Source: Candidatus Sulfopaludibacter sp. SbA3
GTDB taxonomy: Bacteria > Acidobacteriota > Terriglobia > Bryobacterales > Bryobacteraceae
Direction of reading: 5' to 3'
DNA: 64,000 nucleotides
Assembly: GCA_945890485.1 (NCBI GenBank)
Contig: CAMDCN010000006.1
Location: 186,001 to 250,000 of the forward strand
Below are positions 45,204 through 53,836 of the stretch, in pieces. The notes under the pieces are model-generated. The model had not been told where the DNA came from, did no database searches, and worked only from the letters and a program-made list of their open reading frames with translations. Position 1 is the stretch's first letter. Every line of letters begins with the position of its first letter. The translations under genes and the position numbers were made by a program.

Positions 45204-46520
45204 ATGAGAAACCGCACCTGGCCCGTCGTGCTGCTCGGGCTGAGTTGTCTGCTGGTGCTGATCGCCTGGCCTGGTTGGGTCATGCTGCAGCGCATGCAGC
45301 GCCTGTTCGTCGAGACTGCCCGCATCCAGGAGCGCCTGGCTGTCCGTCAACAAGCCATTCAGGCGGTAAACGAGCGGATTCACTACTCCTCCATCATCCT
45401 TCGCGACTACCTTCTCGACTCTGCCCCAACAGCCGGTTCGCGCTATGGACGCGAATTCGTCGCCAATCACCGCGAGGTAAGCCGCTTTCTGATCGATCTT
45501 CGCGAATCTCTCCCCACCTCCGGCGCGGGACCACTGCAGCGCCTTGAAGAGCGTCTGCGTCTCAACTACGCCACCGCCATCCCGGTGTTCTCCTGGAGCC
45601 AGACGGAAAAGGCCCTCCAGGCAACCTACTTCCTCCGCACGCAGCAGCGCCCGCGCCGTGACGACCTCCTCGCCATCTCCCGCGAAGTCGCGGGCCTCAG
45701 TGCCGCCGCCTATGCGCGCCAAGCCCAGGCGCTCCGCGAGGAGCAGCAGTCGTTCCGCGCCGAAATGCGGACGCTCATCGGCTTGGCCCTCGCCATCGGC
45801 GCAGTCATCAGCATCGGGGCGGTCTGGCGCATCCGGCACCTTGAAGCCGCCCGCATCGACTACGAGCAGCAGCTCCGCGAGCTGTCCGCCCGTGTCATGC
45901 GCGCGCAGGAAGACGAGCGCCGCAACCTCTCTCGCGAACTTCACGACGAGGTCGGCCAGATGCTCACCGGCCTTCGCATGGAACTCGGCGCGCTCGACCG
46001 TTTTCGCGCCGATCCCCAGCAATTTCGCACCCACCACCACGAAGCCAAAGAGCTCACCGAGCAGACCATGCGGATGGTGCGCGATCTCGCTGTCGGCCTC
46101 CGCCCCTCTCTACTCGATGACCTCGGGCTTGCCCCGGCCCTCCATGCCCAGGTCCGCGACTTCAACCGCCGGTGGAGCGGCCAGGTCCAACTCGAAATCG
46201 CCGGCGTCACCGCCGACCTCGACGAAGCGCGACGCACCTGCCTCTATCGCCTTGTCCAGGAGGCGCTCACCAATTGCGCCCGCCACGCTCAAGCCCGCCA
46301 CGTCCGCGTCCATCTCGCTGCCGAGGAGTCCCGGCTTGCTCTCACCGTCGAAGACGATGGCGTCGGTTTCGACGTCGCCCGCCGCCGAGGCTTCGGGCTC
46401 ATCGGTATGGAAGAGCGCGTACGCGAGCTCGGTGGTCGTCTCACGGTGGACTCCTCTCCCGGCGCGGGCACCCGGCTGCGCGCCGAAATTCCCCAATCTC
46501 GCGAGGTGGCAGTCGTATGA
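45204..46520 (+). CDS. Sensor histidine kinase, NarX/HisKA_3 type
   Basis: The 438-residue membrane kinase has a first helix (VVLLGLSCLLVLIAW), a periplasmic helical sensor of about 170 residues, a second helix (TLIGLALAIGAVISIGAV), then HisKA_3 with the phospho-acceptor His in SRELHDEVGQ and an HATPase domain (LVQEALTNCARHAQA, VEDDGVGFD, GFGLIGMEERV). It overlaps the response-regulator gene (ATGA). It probably controls the divergent pump operon, 82 bases away. TAGACT lies 7 bases before the ATG. Confidence 0.92.
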   Translation: MRNRTWPVVLLGLSCLLVLIAWPGWVMLQRMQRLFVETARIQERLAVRQQAIQAVNERIHYSSIILRDYLLDSAPTAGSRYGREFVANHREVSRFLIDLRESLPTSGAGPLQRLEERLRLNYATAIPVFSWSQTEKALQATYFLRTQQRPRRDDLLAISREVAGLSAAAYARQAQALREEQQSFRAEMRTLIGLALAIGAVISIGAVWRIRHLEAARIDYEQQLRELSARVMRAQEDERRNLSRELHDEVGQMLTGLRMELGALDRFRADPQQFRTHHHEAKELTEQTMRMVRDLAVGLRPSLLDDLGLAPALHAQVRDFNRRWSGQVQLEIAGVTADLDEARRTCLYRLVQEALTNCARHAQARHVRVHLAAEESRLALTVEDDGVGFDVARRRGFGLIGMEERVRELGGRLTVDSSPGAGTRLRAEIPQSREVAVV

Positions 46521-47161
46521 TACGCGTCGTTGTTGCTGACGATCATGGCGTCGTTCGCAAGGGCCTCCGCCTTGTTTTGAGTGAAGATTCCGAGATCGAA
46601 ATCGTTGGCGAAGCCTGCGACGGAGACCAGGCGGTCGCCATGGCCGAATCGCTTGCGCCAGACGTCATGATCCTTGACGTTGCCATGCCCAAGCGGAATG
46701 GCATCCAGGCCGCCACGCAGATCGCCCGCTCCTCGCCGAAGGTCGGCATCATCATGCTGAGCATGTACTCCGACGAAGAGTACCTGATGCGCGCCATCTC
46801 GGCCGGCGCCAAGGGCTATCTGCTCAAGGACTCCGCCGAGCCGGACCTGATCTCCGCCATCCGCACCGTCGCCGCCGGCAAGCCATTTTTCAGCGCCATC
46901 CTCAGCGAAGCCCTCGTCGCCGACTACGTCCGCAAGATTCAATCGGACGGACTGCAGGATCCCTACGACTCGCTCACCGAACGGGAAAAGGAGGTCCTCC
47001 AACTCCTCGCCTACGCCAAAACCAGCAAGGAGATCGCCGCTCAGCTTACCCTCAGTCTCCACACCGTCGAAACCCATCGCACCAACCTCATGCAGAAGTT
47101 GGACCTCCACTCGGCCGCCGAAGTCGTCCTGTATGCTGCCCGGAAGAAGCTGCTTGTCTAG
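46517..47161 (+). CDS. NarL/LuxR-family response regulator
   Basis: The 214-residue protein has a receiver domain (VVVADDHGVV, phospho-acceptor Asp in VMILDVAMPKRNG, conserved Lys in GYLLKDS) and a C-terminal LuxR helix-turn-helix (LTEREKEVLQLLAYAKTSKEI, LTLSLHTVETHRTNLMQKL). Partner of the kinase just upstream. Confidence 0.95.
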   Translation: MIRVVVADDHGVVRKGLRLVLSEDSEIEIVGEACDGDQAVAMAESLAPDVMILDVAMPKRNGIQAATQIARSSPKVGIIMLSMYSDEEYLMRAISAGAKGYLLKDSAEPDLISAIRTVAAGKPFFSAILSEALVADYVRKIQSDGLQDPYDSLTEREKEVLQLLAYAKTSKEIAAQLTLSLHTVETHRTNLMQKLDLHSAAEVVLYAARKKLLV

Positions 47162-47182
47162 GCATGGGGATATAATTCCCGC

Positions 47183-48448
47183 ATGCTCCGATCCCTTGGC
47201 CTCTGCCTCCTTCTGGCTTCCGCTGCCTTTTCGCAAGACTTTGATCTTCTCCTCCAGGGTGGCCGGGTAATCGATCCCAAGAGCCGGCTCGACGCTCCCC
47301 GGGATGTCGCCATCAAGGCCGGCAAGATTGCCGCCATCGAACCCTCCATCGCGGCCAACCGCGCCCGCCGGGTCCTTGATGTCCGCGGCCTGCTCATCAC
47401 CCCCGGCCTGATCGACCTTCACGTTCACGTCTACTACGCCGCCAGCAACCCCGGTTCCTGGGCCGGCGACAACAGCATTCCACCCGACGTCCTCAGCTTC
47501 CGGACTGGCGTCACCACCATGGTCGACGCGGGCTCCGCCGGATGGCGCAACTTCGAACACTTCAAGGTCACCGTCATCGACCGTGCCCGCACTCGCGTCC
47601 TTGCGTTCATCAACATCGCCGGCCACGGGATGATCAGCGACTTGACCGAACAGGACGACTTCAATCCTGAAGCCATCGTCAAGCTCAAAACCAAATATCC
47701 GGAGACCGTCGTGGGCGTCAAGTCGGCGCATTACCAGCGGCCCGATTGGGAGTCGGTCGATTCCGCCGTTGAGGCCGGCAAGAAGGGCAACATGCCGGTC
47801 ATCGTCGACTTCGGCTACTTCCTGCCGCAGCGCCCTTACTATCAACTCGTCGGCGAACACCTTCGCCCTGGCGACATCTCGACCCATGCCTATCGCGGTC
47901 CGGTGCCCTGGACCGACGAGCAGGGCAAGGTGTTCCCGTATCTGAAGGCCGCCCGCACCCGCGGCGTCCGCTTTGACGTCGGCCACGGTGGCGGCAGTTT
48001 CGTCCTCCGCAGCGCCGCGGCAGCCATCAAGGACGGCTTCTATCCCGACACCATCTCCTCCGATCTCCACACCGGTAGCATGAACGGCGCCTTCATGGAT
48101 ATGCCCTCGCTGATGTCCAAGCTCATGGCCCTCGGCATGCCGCTGCATGAGGTGATCCGTGCTTCCACGTGGACCCCCGCCGAAGTCATCAAACGTCCCG
48201 AACTCGGCCATCTAACCGTCGGCGCCGAAGCCGACATCGCCGGTCTCCGGCTCATGGACGGCGACTTCGGCTACTACGACAACAACGGCGGCCGCGTCAC
48301 GTCGAAGCAACGCCTCTTCTGCGAAGTCACCATTAAGGGTGGCGCCATCGCCTGGGACTACAATGGCCGCCAGGGCCGCGACTTCAAACTGCTCGGACCG
48401 CACTACGGCATCCGGGAAGGCATCGACCACATCGTTCTCCCCAAGTAG
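47183..48448 (+). CDS. Secreted amidohydrolase/deacetylase-family metallohydrolase
   Basis: The 421-residue protein has a signal peptide (GLCLLLASAAFSQ) and an amidohydrolase barrel: GGRVIDPKSRLD, metal His pair in GLIDLHVHVY, a likely carbamylated Lys in VGVKSAHYQRP, ISTHAYRG, FDVGHGGGSF and the metal Asp in SSDLHTGS. It is similar to the EF_0837/AHA_3915 group. Substrate unknown. TATAAT ends 6 bases before the ATG with no SD, so the transcript may be leaderless. Confidence 0.82.
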   Translation: MLRSLGLCLLLASAAFSQDFDLLLQGGRVIDPKSRLDAPRDVAIKAGKIAAIEPSIAANRARRVLDVRGLLITPGLIDLHVHVYYAASNPGSWAGDNSIPPDVLSFRTGVTTMVDAGSAGWRNFEHFKVTVIDRARTRVLAFINIAGHGMISDLTEQDDFNPEAIVKLKTKYPETVVGVKSAHYQRPDWESVDSAVEAGKKGNMPVIVDFGYFLPQRPYYQLVGEHLRPGDISTHAYRGPVPWTDEQGKVFPYLKAARTRGVRFDVGHGGGSFVLRSAAAAIKDGFYPDTISSDLHTGSMNGAFMDMPSLMSKLMALGMPLHEVIRASTWTPAEVIKRPELGHLTVGAEADIAGLRLMDGDFGYYDNNGGRVTSKQRLFCEVTIKGGAIAWDYNGRQGRDFKLLGPHYGIREGIDHIVLPK

Positions 48449-48452
48449 CTCT

Positions 48453-49115
48453 ATGCGCCTGCTCTGCCTCTTCCTGCTCTCTTGCGCCCTTTGGGCGCAG
48501 GACCCCCTGCGGGTCCGCGTCGTTACCGGAGGCCACGATCACGCCCCGTCGTTCTACACGATGTTTGAAAGCATGCCGGGGCTGAGCGTCGCTGTCGAAC
48601 CGCATCCGCGCGCCTTCGAAGGCAACCTGCTGAAGCGCGTGGATGTGCTCGTGCTCTACGACATGATCACGACCTCCACGCCCGAGCAGCGCGATCGCCT
48701 CCGCACCTTCGCCGAATCCGGCAGAGGCATCGTGATTCTTCATCACGCCATCTGCGGTTACGTCGATTGGCCCTGGTGGTACGAAAACGTCGCCGGCGGC
48801 CGCTATCTGCCCACCTCAACCTACAAGCACGACGTCACCATCCCGGTGAAAATCGCGCAGGACCATCCGGTCACTGCCGGCGTCAAGGACTTCTCGATTT
48901 TTGATGAGACCTACAAAGGCATGTGGATCTCCGACAAGGTGAAGGTGCTCGCCACCACCACGGAGAAGACGTCCGACGGCCCCCTCGTCTGGGTTAGCCC
49001 GTTTGAAAAGAGCCGCGTCGTCTTCATCCAGCTGGGTCACGGCCCGGAAGCCCACCGCGACCCCAACTATCGCCAGCTTGTCCGCCAGGCTATCGCCTGG
49101 GCCGGTGGTCGTTAA
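48453..49115 (+). CDS. Secreted ThuA-like protein
   Basis: The 220-residue protein starts with a signal peptide (LLCLFLLSCALWAQ) and has the ThuA/glutamine-amidotransferase-like fold: RVVTGGHDHAPSFY, DVLVLYDMIT, GIVILHHAICGYVDWPWW, VFIQLGHGPEAHRDPNYRQLV. ThuA proteins are linked to sugar utilisation and are abundant in Acidobacteria and Planctomycetes. Four bases after the amidohydrolase gene; likely co-transcribed. Confidence 0.85.
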   Translation: MRLLCLFLLSCALWAQDPLRVRVVTGGHDHAPSFYTMFESMPGLSVAVEPHPRAFEGNLLKRVDVLVLYDMITTSTPEQRDRLRTFAESGRGIVILHHAICGYVDWPWWYENVAGGRYLPTSTYKHDVTIPVKIAQDHPVTAGVKDFSIFDETYKGMWISDKVKVLATTTEKTSDGPLVWVSPFEKSRVVFIQLGHGPEAHRDPNYRQLVRQAIAWAGGR

Positions 49116-49528
49116 AGACGGGTCGCTTGCCGGCCGGCCAGTTGCCAGCCGCCTTTCCCTTTCACCCACACGTAGAGGATGCTCAGTTTCAACGTCCGCG
49201 GATCCGCCCCGAGCAGCTTCACGGTCGTGTCCTGCCGGATTACGGCGGTGTTGCCGTAGAACGCCAGCTGCTTCTCGGCGCCGTAGTCCACGGCCGCGTA
49301 AACGGTCGACTTCTTCACGGCTAGCGCGTCGATCACCTCTTTCTTGGTTTCGATCCGTCCGTTCGAGTGCGTGTAGACCAACTGGTCGCCCAGCACTTTT
49401 TCGAGCGAAGCTACTTCTGGCTTTTTCAGCGCATCGGCCAACTGCGCCATCGCGGCATTAATTTCGGCCTCGCGTTTATCGGCGGCCACCAGCGGCACCG
49501 CCATCAATAACAGGAACAGGAGCTTCAT
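49112..49528 (-). CDS. Secreted SnoaL/DUF4440-like (NTF2-fold) protein
   Basis: The 138-residue protein has a signal peptide (LLFLLLMAVPLVAAD) and an NTF2-like domain (AQLADALKKPEVASLEKVLGDQLVYTHSNGR, then a beta sheet ending WVKGKGGWQLAGRQ). Such proteins bind small ligands or assist assembly. Its stop overlaps that of the convergent ThuA gene. Confidence 0.75.
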   Translation of the reverse strand: MKLLFLLLMAVPLVAADKREAEINAAMAQLADALKKPEVASLEKVLGDQLVYTHSNGRIETKKEVIDALAVKKSTVYAAVDYGAEKQLAFYGNTAVIRQDTTVKLLGADPRTLKLSILYVWVKGKGGWQLAGRQATRL

Positions 49529-49533
49529 AATCG

Positions 49534-50289
49534 TTACAGTCTATACGAAGGGTCCTTCCTGTCCATCAGCCGCATCATTGCCGCAAACTCCGGATTCGGA
49601 TTCTTGCTGTATCCTTTGTCTCCTTCGGCCATCAGGAAGTCGTCGCTCAGCTTGGCGCTCAGTTCGCAAACGGACCGCGGGGGAATGGCCAACTTCGCGC
49701 CCGTCGCCTGCGCGGCCAGTTGCACTTGGCACGCCCGTTCCAACCGGTACAGCCGCACAAACGCCTGCGCCACGGTTTCGCCGCACGCCAGCAGCCCGTG
49801 CGTCTTCAGCACCAGCAGATTCTTCTCGCCCAGGTTTGCCGCCAGCCTTGCGCGCTCGTCCAGCTCCAGGCTTGGCCCTTCAAAGTCGTGATACGCCACC
49901 CGCTCAAAATATCCCAGCGCGTACATGCTGATCGGTAGCAGGCCTTCTTCTAAAGCCGCCACGGCCATGCCTGCTGTCGTGTGAGTATGCATCACGCAAC
50001 GCACGTCTGGCCGAGCCATATGGATCGCGCTGTGGATCACGAAGCCCGCCGGGTTAATCTCCTGCTCCAGGTCCCCGATGATGTTCCCGTCATGGTCCAC
50101 CTTCACCAAATTTGAGGCGGTCACTTCATCAAACCGGAGACCATACGGGTTGATCAGGAAGTGATGATCCGCGCCCGGCACCCGGACCGTATTGTGCGTC
50201 CAGATCAACTCGCTCCACCCGAAGTGGTCCACCATGCGATAGGCCGCCGCCAACTGCACTCGCAGTTCCCATTCTTCACTTGTCATCAT
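49534..50289 (-). CDS. Class II aldolase/adducin family protein
   Basis: The 251-residue protein has the metal-binding class II aldolase pattern: SELIWTHNTVRVPG, the HxH motif CVMHTHTTAGMAV, the Glu-containing central region and LLVLKTHGLLACG with the third His. It is closer to the adducin-like group than to L-fuculose-phosphate aldolase. It overlaps the sigma-factor gene by 14 bases, so it is likely part of that operon. Confidence 0.85.
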   Translation of the reverse strand: MMTSEEWELRVQLAAAYRMVDHFGWSELIWTHNTVRVPGADHHFLINPYGLRFDEVTASNLVKVDHDGNIIGDLEQEINPAGFVIHSAIHMARPDVRCVMHTHTTAGMAVAALEEGLLPISMYALGYFERVAYHDFEGPSLELDERARLAANLGEKNLLVLKTHGLLACGETVAQAFVRLYRLERACQVQLAAQATGAKLAIPPRSVCELSAKLSDDFLMAEGDKGYSKNPNPEFAAMMRLMDRKDPSYRL

Positions 50290-51484
50290 TCAGTTTCATC
50301 ATCTCCCGAAGCAGGTACGCACGCACGGCCGGGTCCTCCGTCAAGCCCGCGGCTCGCTCATAGGCCTCTCTCGCCTCGCCGCTGCCGCAGCACCGCAGCA
50401 GGTGAGCGCGCACCGCCCAATACGGTTGATATCCGGCCACCCGTTCGGCCGGTAACGTCGCGAGAATCGCCAACCCCGCCGTGGGACCTTCGGATTCGCC
50501 GGCTGCCGCGGCCCATCCTACCTGGGCCCCCACGGTTGACGTGCTACCTGCGAGCGCCTCGTAAAGCATCGTGACCGCTGCCCAGTCTACTTTCCCGGTC
50601 ACGGCCCGCATGGAGTGAGCCGATTGGATGGCGGCCTCCAGTTGAAATCGACCCGGCCGCATGCGCCGCGCGGCCCTGCCAAGATGGCGCTCCGCCTCGA
50701 TAATCCAGTCCCTCCGCCAGAGCGCCGGATCCTGCTCCGACAAGGGAACATATCGACCGTCGGGACTCCGCCGCGCTGGCCGCCGCGCCTCGCAGTAGAG
50801 CAGCAAGGCCAGAAGTCCAAGAGCCTCTTCCTCGTCCGGCAATAGCTCCACCAGGACGTGAGCCAGCCACAGTGCCTCTGTGGCTAATCCCTGCCGCCCG
50901 CCGGCCGCTTCCCAACCCGCGCCGTACGCGGCATAGATCGCCTCCAGTAGGGCGCGCAAGCGCTCTGGCCATTCCGCTCGCTCCGGCACGACGAACGGAA
51001 TACCCGCCTCGCGAATCTTGCGCTTCGCCCGCACCAGACGCTGCCCCATCGAAGCCGGAGCCACCAGGAACGCGGACGCGATCGTGGCGGCGTCCAAGCC
51101 CAACACCGTCTGCAAGATCAGCGGCGTCCGCACTGCCACGTCAATCGCCGGATAGGCGCAGAGCAGCATCAGACCCAGCCGCTCGTCTGGCAACTCCTGC
51201 CCCGACTCTGCCTGCGCCGCTGCCCGCTGCAGTTCTGCGGAGGCGGCCTGCTGTACCGCCGAATGCCGCCCGGCGTCGATCTGCCGTCGCCGCGCCACCG
51301 AGAGCAACCAAGCTTCTGGGCGTTCCGGCACGCCGCTCTCCGGCCACGTCGTCAGCGCCGCTTGGAACGCTTCGCTTAGCGCGTCTTCGGCGGCCGCCAC
51401 ATCCCTGGTGCGTGCGCTCAGCAAGGCGACCAGGCGCCCATAGGACGTCCTGGCCACCCGGTCCACTACATGGGCCGCCTCCAT
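50276..51484 (-). CDS. ECF sigma factor, ECF42 group
   Basis: The 402-residue protein has an N-terminal ECF sigma core (region 2: VALLSARTRDVAAAEDALSEAF; region 4: LGLDAATIASAFLVAPASMGQRLVRAKRKI). A long C-terminal DUF6596/TPR-like extension follows (FVVPERAEWPERLRALLEAIY, LLLYCEARRPARR). This length and extension are typical of the ECF42 group, which has no anti-sigma factor and is paired with a YCII-domain protein. The gene starts directly at the stop of that partner. Confidence 0.88.
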   Translation of the reverse strand: MEAAHVVDRVARTSYGRLVALLSARTRDVAAAEDALSEAFQAALTTWPESGVPERPEAWLLSVARRRQIDAGRHSAVQQAASAELQRAAAQAESGQELPDERLGLMLLCAYPAIDVAVRTPLILQTVLGLDAATIASAFLVAPASMGQRLVRAKRKIREAGIPFVVPERAEWPERLRALLEAIYAAYGAGWEAAGGRQGLATEALWLAHVLVELLPDEEEALGLLALLLYCEARRPARRSPDGRYVPLSEQDPALWRRDWIIEAERHLGRAARRMRPGRFQLEAAIQSAHSMRAVTGKVDWAAVTMLYEALAGSTSTVGAQVGWAAAAGESEGPTAGLAILATLPAERVAGYQPYWAVRAHLLRCCGSGEAREAYERAAGLTEDPAVRAYLLREMMKLNDDK

Positions 51485-51832
51485 CTACATCACAAGCACG
51501 GGCCGCACTTCCACGCCGCCCTCGGTCATGGAGGGGCTCCGCGCCGCCCATTCGAGCGCCGCATCCAGGTTGTCCACTTCAATCACGAAGTAGCCTCCCA
51601 ATTGCTCCTTGGCATCGGCGAACGGCCCGTCCTGCACCAACCGTTCCTCGTCTTTCAGGCGAATGCTGGTTGCCGCAGGCGGTCCTTGCAGGCCATTGCC
51701 GCCGCGCAGAATCCCGGCCTCGCGCATCGCGGTGCTGTAGGCCTGGTAGGCCCCCCAATAGGCGCCTGCCCGTTCGTTGCTCCGGGCGGCGAAGGCCTCT
51801 TCGTTCTCATAAACCAAAATCACGTATTGCAT
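51485..51832 (-). CDS. YCII-related (DGPF) protein
   Basis: The 115-residue ferredoxin-like protein begins MQYVILVYENEEAF and carries the family hallmark DGPFADAKEQLGGYFVIEV. DGPF proteins accompany ECF42 sigma factors and are their usual main target. GGAGG precedes ATG 51832. The promoter at 51853-51879 matches the ECF42 motif, suggesting control by the sigma factor encoded next. Confidence 0.9.
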   Translation of the reverse strand: MQYVILVYENEEAFAARSNERAGAYWGAYQAYSTAMREAGILRGGNGLQGPPAATSIRLKDEERLVQDGPFADAKEQLGGYFVIEVDNLDAALEWAARSPSMTEGGVEVRPVLVM

Positions 51833-51852
51833 TCTCGAACCTCCACCTCGAT

Positions 51853-51879
51853 GTCGTTTCAGAGATTCGCATTTCGACA
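51853..51879 (-). promoter_or_regulatory. Putative ECF42-type promoter
   Basis: On the minus strand, TGTCGA (51874-51879), a 17-base spacer, then CGAC (51853-51856). This fits the published ECF42 consensus as I recall it (TGTCGA at -35, CGA-type -10) and lies just before the YCII gene, implying autoregulation. Confidence 0.6.
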
Positions 51880-51914
51880 ATCGCGCTATTTTTCTTTCAC
51901 GGTATGCTACCCCC

Positions 51915-53108
51915 ATGCCGCTCTCGCGCCGCCATCTTCTCGCCCTTCCCGGACTCTCCGCGTTCGCCGCCCCGCCTCCCTGCAAGATCACCCGCTTCGT
52001 CATCCACAAGTCCACCCTCCGCTGGCGCGATCTCGTTTTTCTCGAAATCCATACCGACACCGGCCTCGTCGGCCTCGGCGAAGCGACGCTCGAAACTCGC
52101 GCCGATCTTGCTGAAGCCGCTCTGCGCTGGCTGGAGCCCACCATGGTCGGCCAGGACCCGCAAGGCCCGGAGCAGCACTGGAACCGCAACTACTACGGCC
52201 TCTCCCGCTGGCGCCACGGCGCCGCCGAACTCACGGCCCTTTCGGCCGTTGACATCGCCCTCTGGGACCTCGAGGGCAAGCGCCTTGGCGTCCCCGTCTC
52301 TCGCCTCCTCGGCGGCGCTATTCACAATCCGCTGCCGCTTTACTTCACACATTGGTCGTCCACGCTCAAGGAACGCACCCCAGCCGCCTTCAGCGAATGG
52401 GCCACGGAAACGCGCCGCCGCGGCTGGCGCGCCGTCAAGTGGACCGTGCCGCTTGCCGGCGACGACAAGTCCCGCATCGCTCAAATCGTCAACGAGGTCC
52501 AAGCCGTCCGGGTTGCGGTCGGCAGCCAACTGGAAATCGGGCTTGAACTCGCCGAGACGTTCAACTGCCGCACCACCCTCGAACTCGCTCGCGCCCTCGC
52601 GCCACTGAAGCCCATGTTCCTCGAAGAGCCCACACTCCGTGAGAACCCCGCCCTCCTCGGCCAACTCGCCGCCCAATCGCCCGTCCCTATCGCCACCGGC
52701 GAAGGCCTCCTGCTCCGCTCGGAGATCCGCCAATTGCTTGAACACAAGGGCGCCGCCATCGTCCAGCCCGATGTCCTGCACGCCGGCGGTATCACGGAAC
52801 TTCGCAAGATTGCCCAGCTCGCGGAAACCTTCGGCGTCGAGATCGCTCCCCACCAGTGCAGCGGTCCTGTCGGCCACGTCGCCTCGCTGCATGCCATGGC
52901 CGGGTGCCGCAACTTCTTCCTCCAGGAATGGGAGGGCGACGACGATGCTGTCTATCAGGAGCTTTGCCAGGGCACCTACCCGGTGCAGAAGGATGGCGCG
53001 GTGAGCCTGCCCACCGGACCCGGCCTCGGCCTAACCCTCAAGCTCGCGGAGCTTACGCGCCGGTTCCCCTACAAAGGAATCAATCGCCGGGCCACGCTCA
53101 CGAAATAG
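51915..53108 (+). CDS. Exported enolase-superfamily enzyme (MR/MLE type)
   Basis: The 397-residue protein begins with a short Tat-like signal (SRRHLLALPGLSAFAA). It has the enolase-superfamily layout: GLGEATLETRADLAE, SAVDIALWDLEGKRLG, the barrel Lys in AVKWTVP, metal ligands in EIGLELAETF, FLEEPTLREN and ATGEGLLLRSE, and the catalytic His in IAPHQCSGP. Probable acid-sugar dehydratase. Export to the periplasm would be unusual for this family. TATGCT lies 6 bases before the ATG. Confidence 0.82.
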   Translation: MPLSRRHLLALPGLSAFAAPPPCKITRFVIHKSTLRWRDLVFLEIHTDTGLVGLGEATLETRADLAEAALRWLEPTMVGQDPQGPEQHWNRNYYGLSRWRHGAAELTALSAVDIALWDLEGKRLGVPVSRLLGGAIHNPLPLYFTHWSSTLKERTPAAFSEWATETRRRGWRAVKWTVPLAGDDKSRIAQIVNEVQAVRVAVGSQLEIGLELAETFNCRTTLELARALAPLKPMFLEEPTLRENPALLGQLAAQSPVPIATGEGLLLRSEIRQLLEHKGAAIVQPDVLHAGGITELRKIAQLAETFGVEIAPHQCSGPVGHVASLHAMAGCRNFFLQEWEGDDDAVYQELCQGTYPVQKDGAVSLPTGPGLGLTLKLAELTRRFPYKGINRRATLTK

Positions 53109-53111
53109 AGC

Positions 53112-53375
53112 TCATTTCGCCTTGCGCAGACGAGACCAATACCACCAGTTCCGCTGCTCCACGGGCAGATCCGGGTTCCGCGCCTGAGCCACGGCGCAGC
53201 GGAAGGTATCGAGTACGCATGGGTCCTGGCGCGCCTTCGTCAGCCGCTCCAACTCCCTGTACAAGTCTTCTCCTTCGCGCGTGGCCAAGTCGTCCACGGA
53301 AATGACTTGCAGCAATTCGAAGTCGCGGAGCATAGCCGGCCCGATGCCGACGAGGTCTTTCAGTTGCCGGCTCAA
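53112..53375 (-). CDS. Cdd1-like helix-hairpin-helix protein
   Basis: The 87-residue protein matches the small pathogenicity-locus (Cdd1) family: LKDLVGIGPAMLRDFELLQV forms a helix-hairpin-helix, followed by DPCVLDTFRCAVAQARNP and WWYWSRLRK. It starts at a TTG overlapping the stop of the gene before it (TTGA). Function unknown; nucleic-acid binding is possible. Confidence 0.78.
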   Translation of the reverse strand: MSRQLKDLVGIGPAMLRDFELLQVISVDDLATREGEDLYRELERLTKARQDPCVLDTFRCAVAQARNPDLPVEQRNWWYWSRLRKAK

Positions 53376-53830
53376 AACAGGTCCTCCTGCAGATCGATAG
53401 TCTTCAGTTTCGACCAGTCGATTGGCGCGGTGCGAAGAAAAAAGTAGTAGTCCGCAACGCCATATAATTGGTCGTTATTGCCATTGAACCGGCCATTGAG
53501 AATCACTCGGATGGGTACACCAGGGCGGAGAATCCCCAGCCTCCGTAGCGCCCGTTTCGGCTCCCTGAACACCATCCGGCAAGCTTCGCTAATAAGATGA
53601 ACGGCGTAGCCTTCCTCGCCGGGGGTCAAATGAAAAACCTTCGTGAAGGATTCGGCGCCGCTCCAACCAGCCGGTAGCTTCTCCAGTTCGGTTGGATCGG
53701 CCAAGCTGATAGCGCGAGCTTCCGGATGCGTACGCCAGTGCTGCTTCCTATGCCAATGATGGCGGAAGCGGGCTGTAAACAGCTCCGCATGCGGTTGACG
53801 TTCCAACGCTTCACGAAGGAATTCGGCCAT
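53372..53830 (-). CDS. Protein of unknown function, partner of the Cdd1-like gene
   Basis: The 152-residue soluble protein, rich in His, Arg and Trp near its start (FRHHWHRKQHWRTH), is not recognised. It has no signal or membrane segment, and its predicted folded core runs from about residue 55 to the end (VRVILNGRFNG-like strand VPIRVILNGRF, YGVADYYFFLRT). The coupling with the Cdd1-like gene downstream suggests a joint function. Confidence 0.6.
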   Translation of the reverse strand: MAEFLREALERQPHAELFTARFRHHWHRKQHWRTHPEARAISLADPTELEKLPAGWSGAESFTKVFHLTPGEEGYAVHLISEACRMVFREPKRALRRLGILRPGVPIRVILNGRFNGNNDQLYGVADYYFFLRTAPIDWSKLKTIDLQEDLF

Positions 53831-53836
53831 CAGAAG

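Noticed and set aside
46289-48211. A 640-codon open frame on the minus strand
   Set aside because: It lies antisense to the histidine kinase, response regulator and amidohydrolase genes, which carry clear domain motifs. Its own sequence is Gly/Asp/Val-rich with no recognisable fold, a typical high-GC shadow.
50872-52608. A 578-codon plus-strand frame
   Set aside because: Extreme Pro/Arg/Ser composition. It spans the sigma-factor and YCII genes antisense and the enolase-type gene out of frame.
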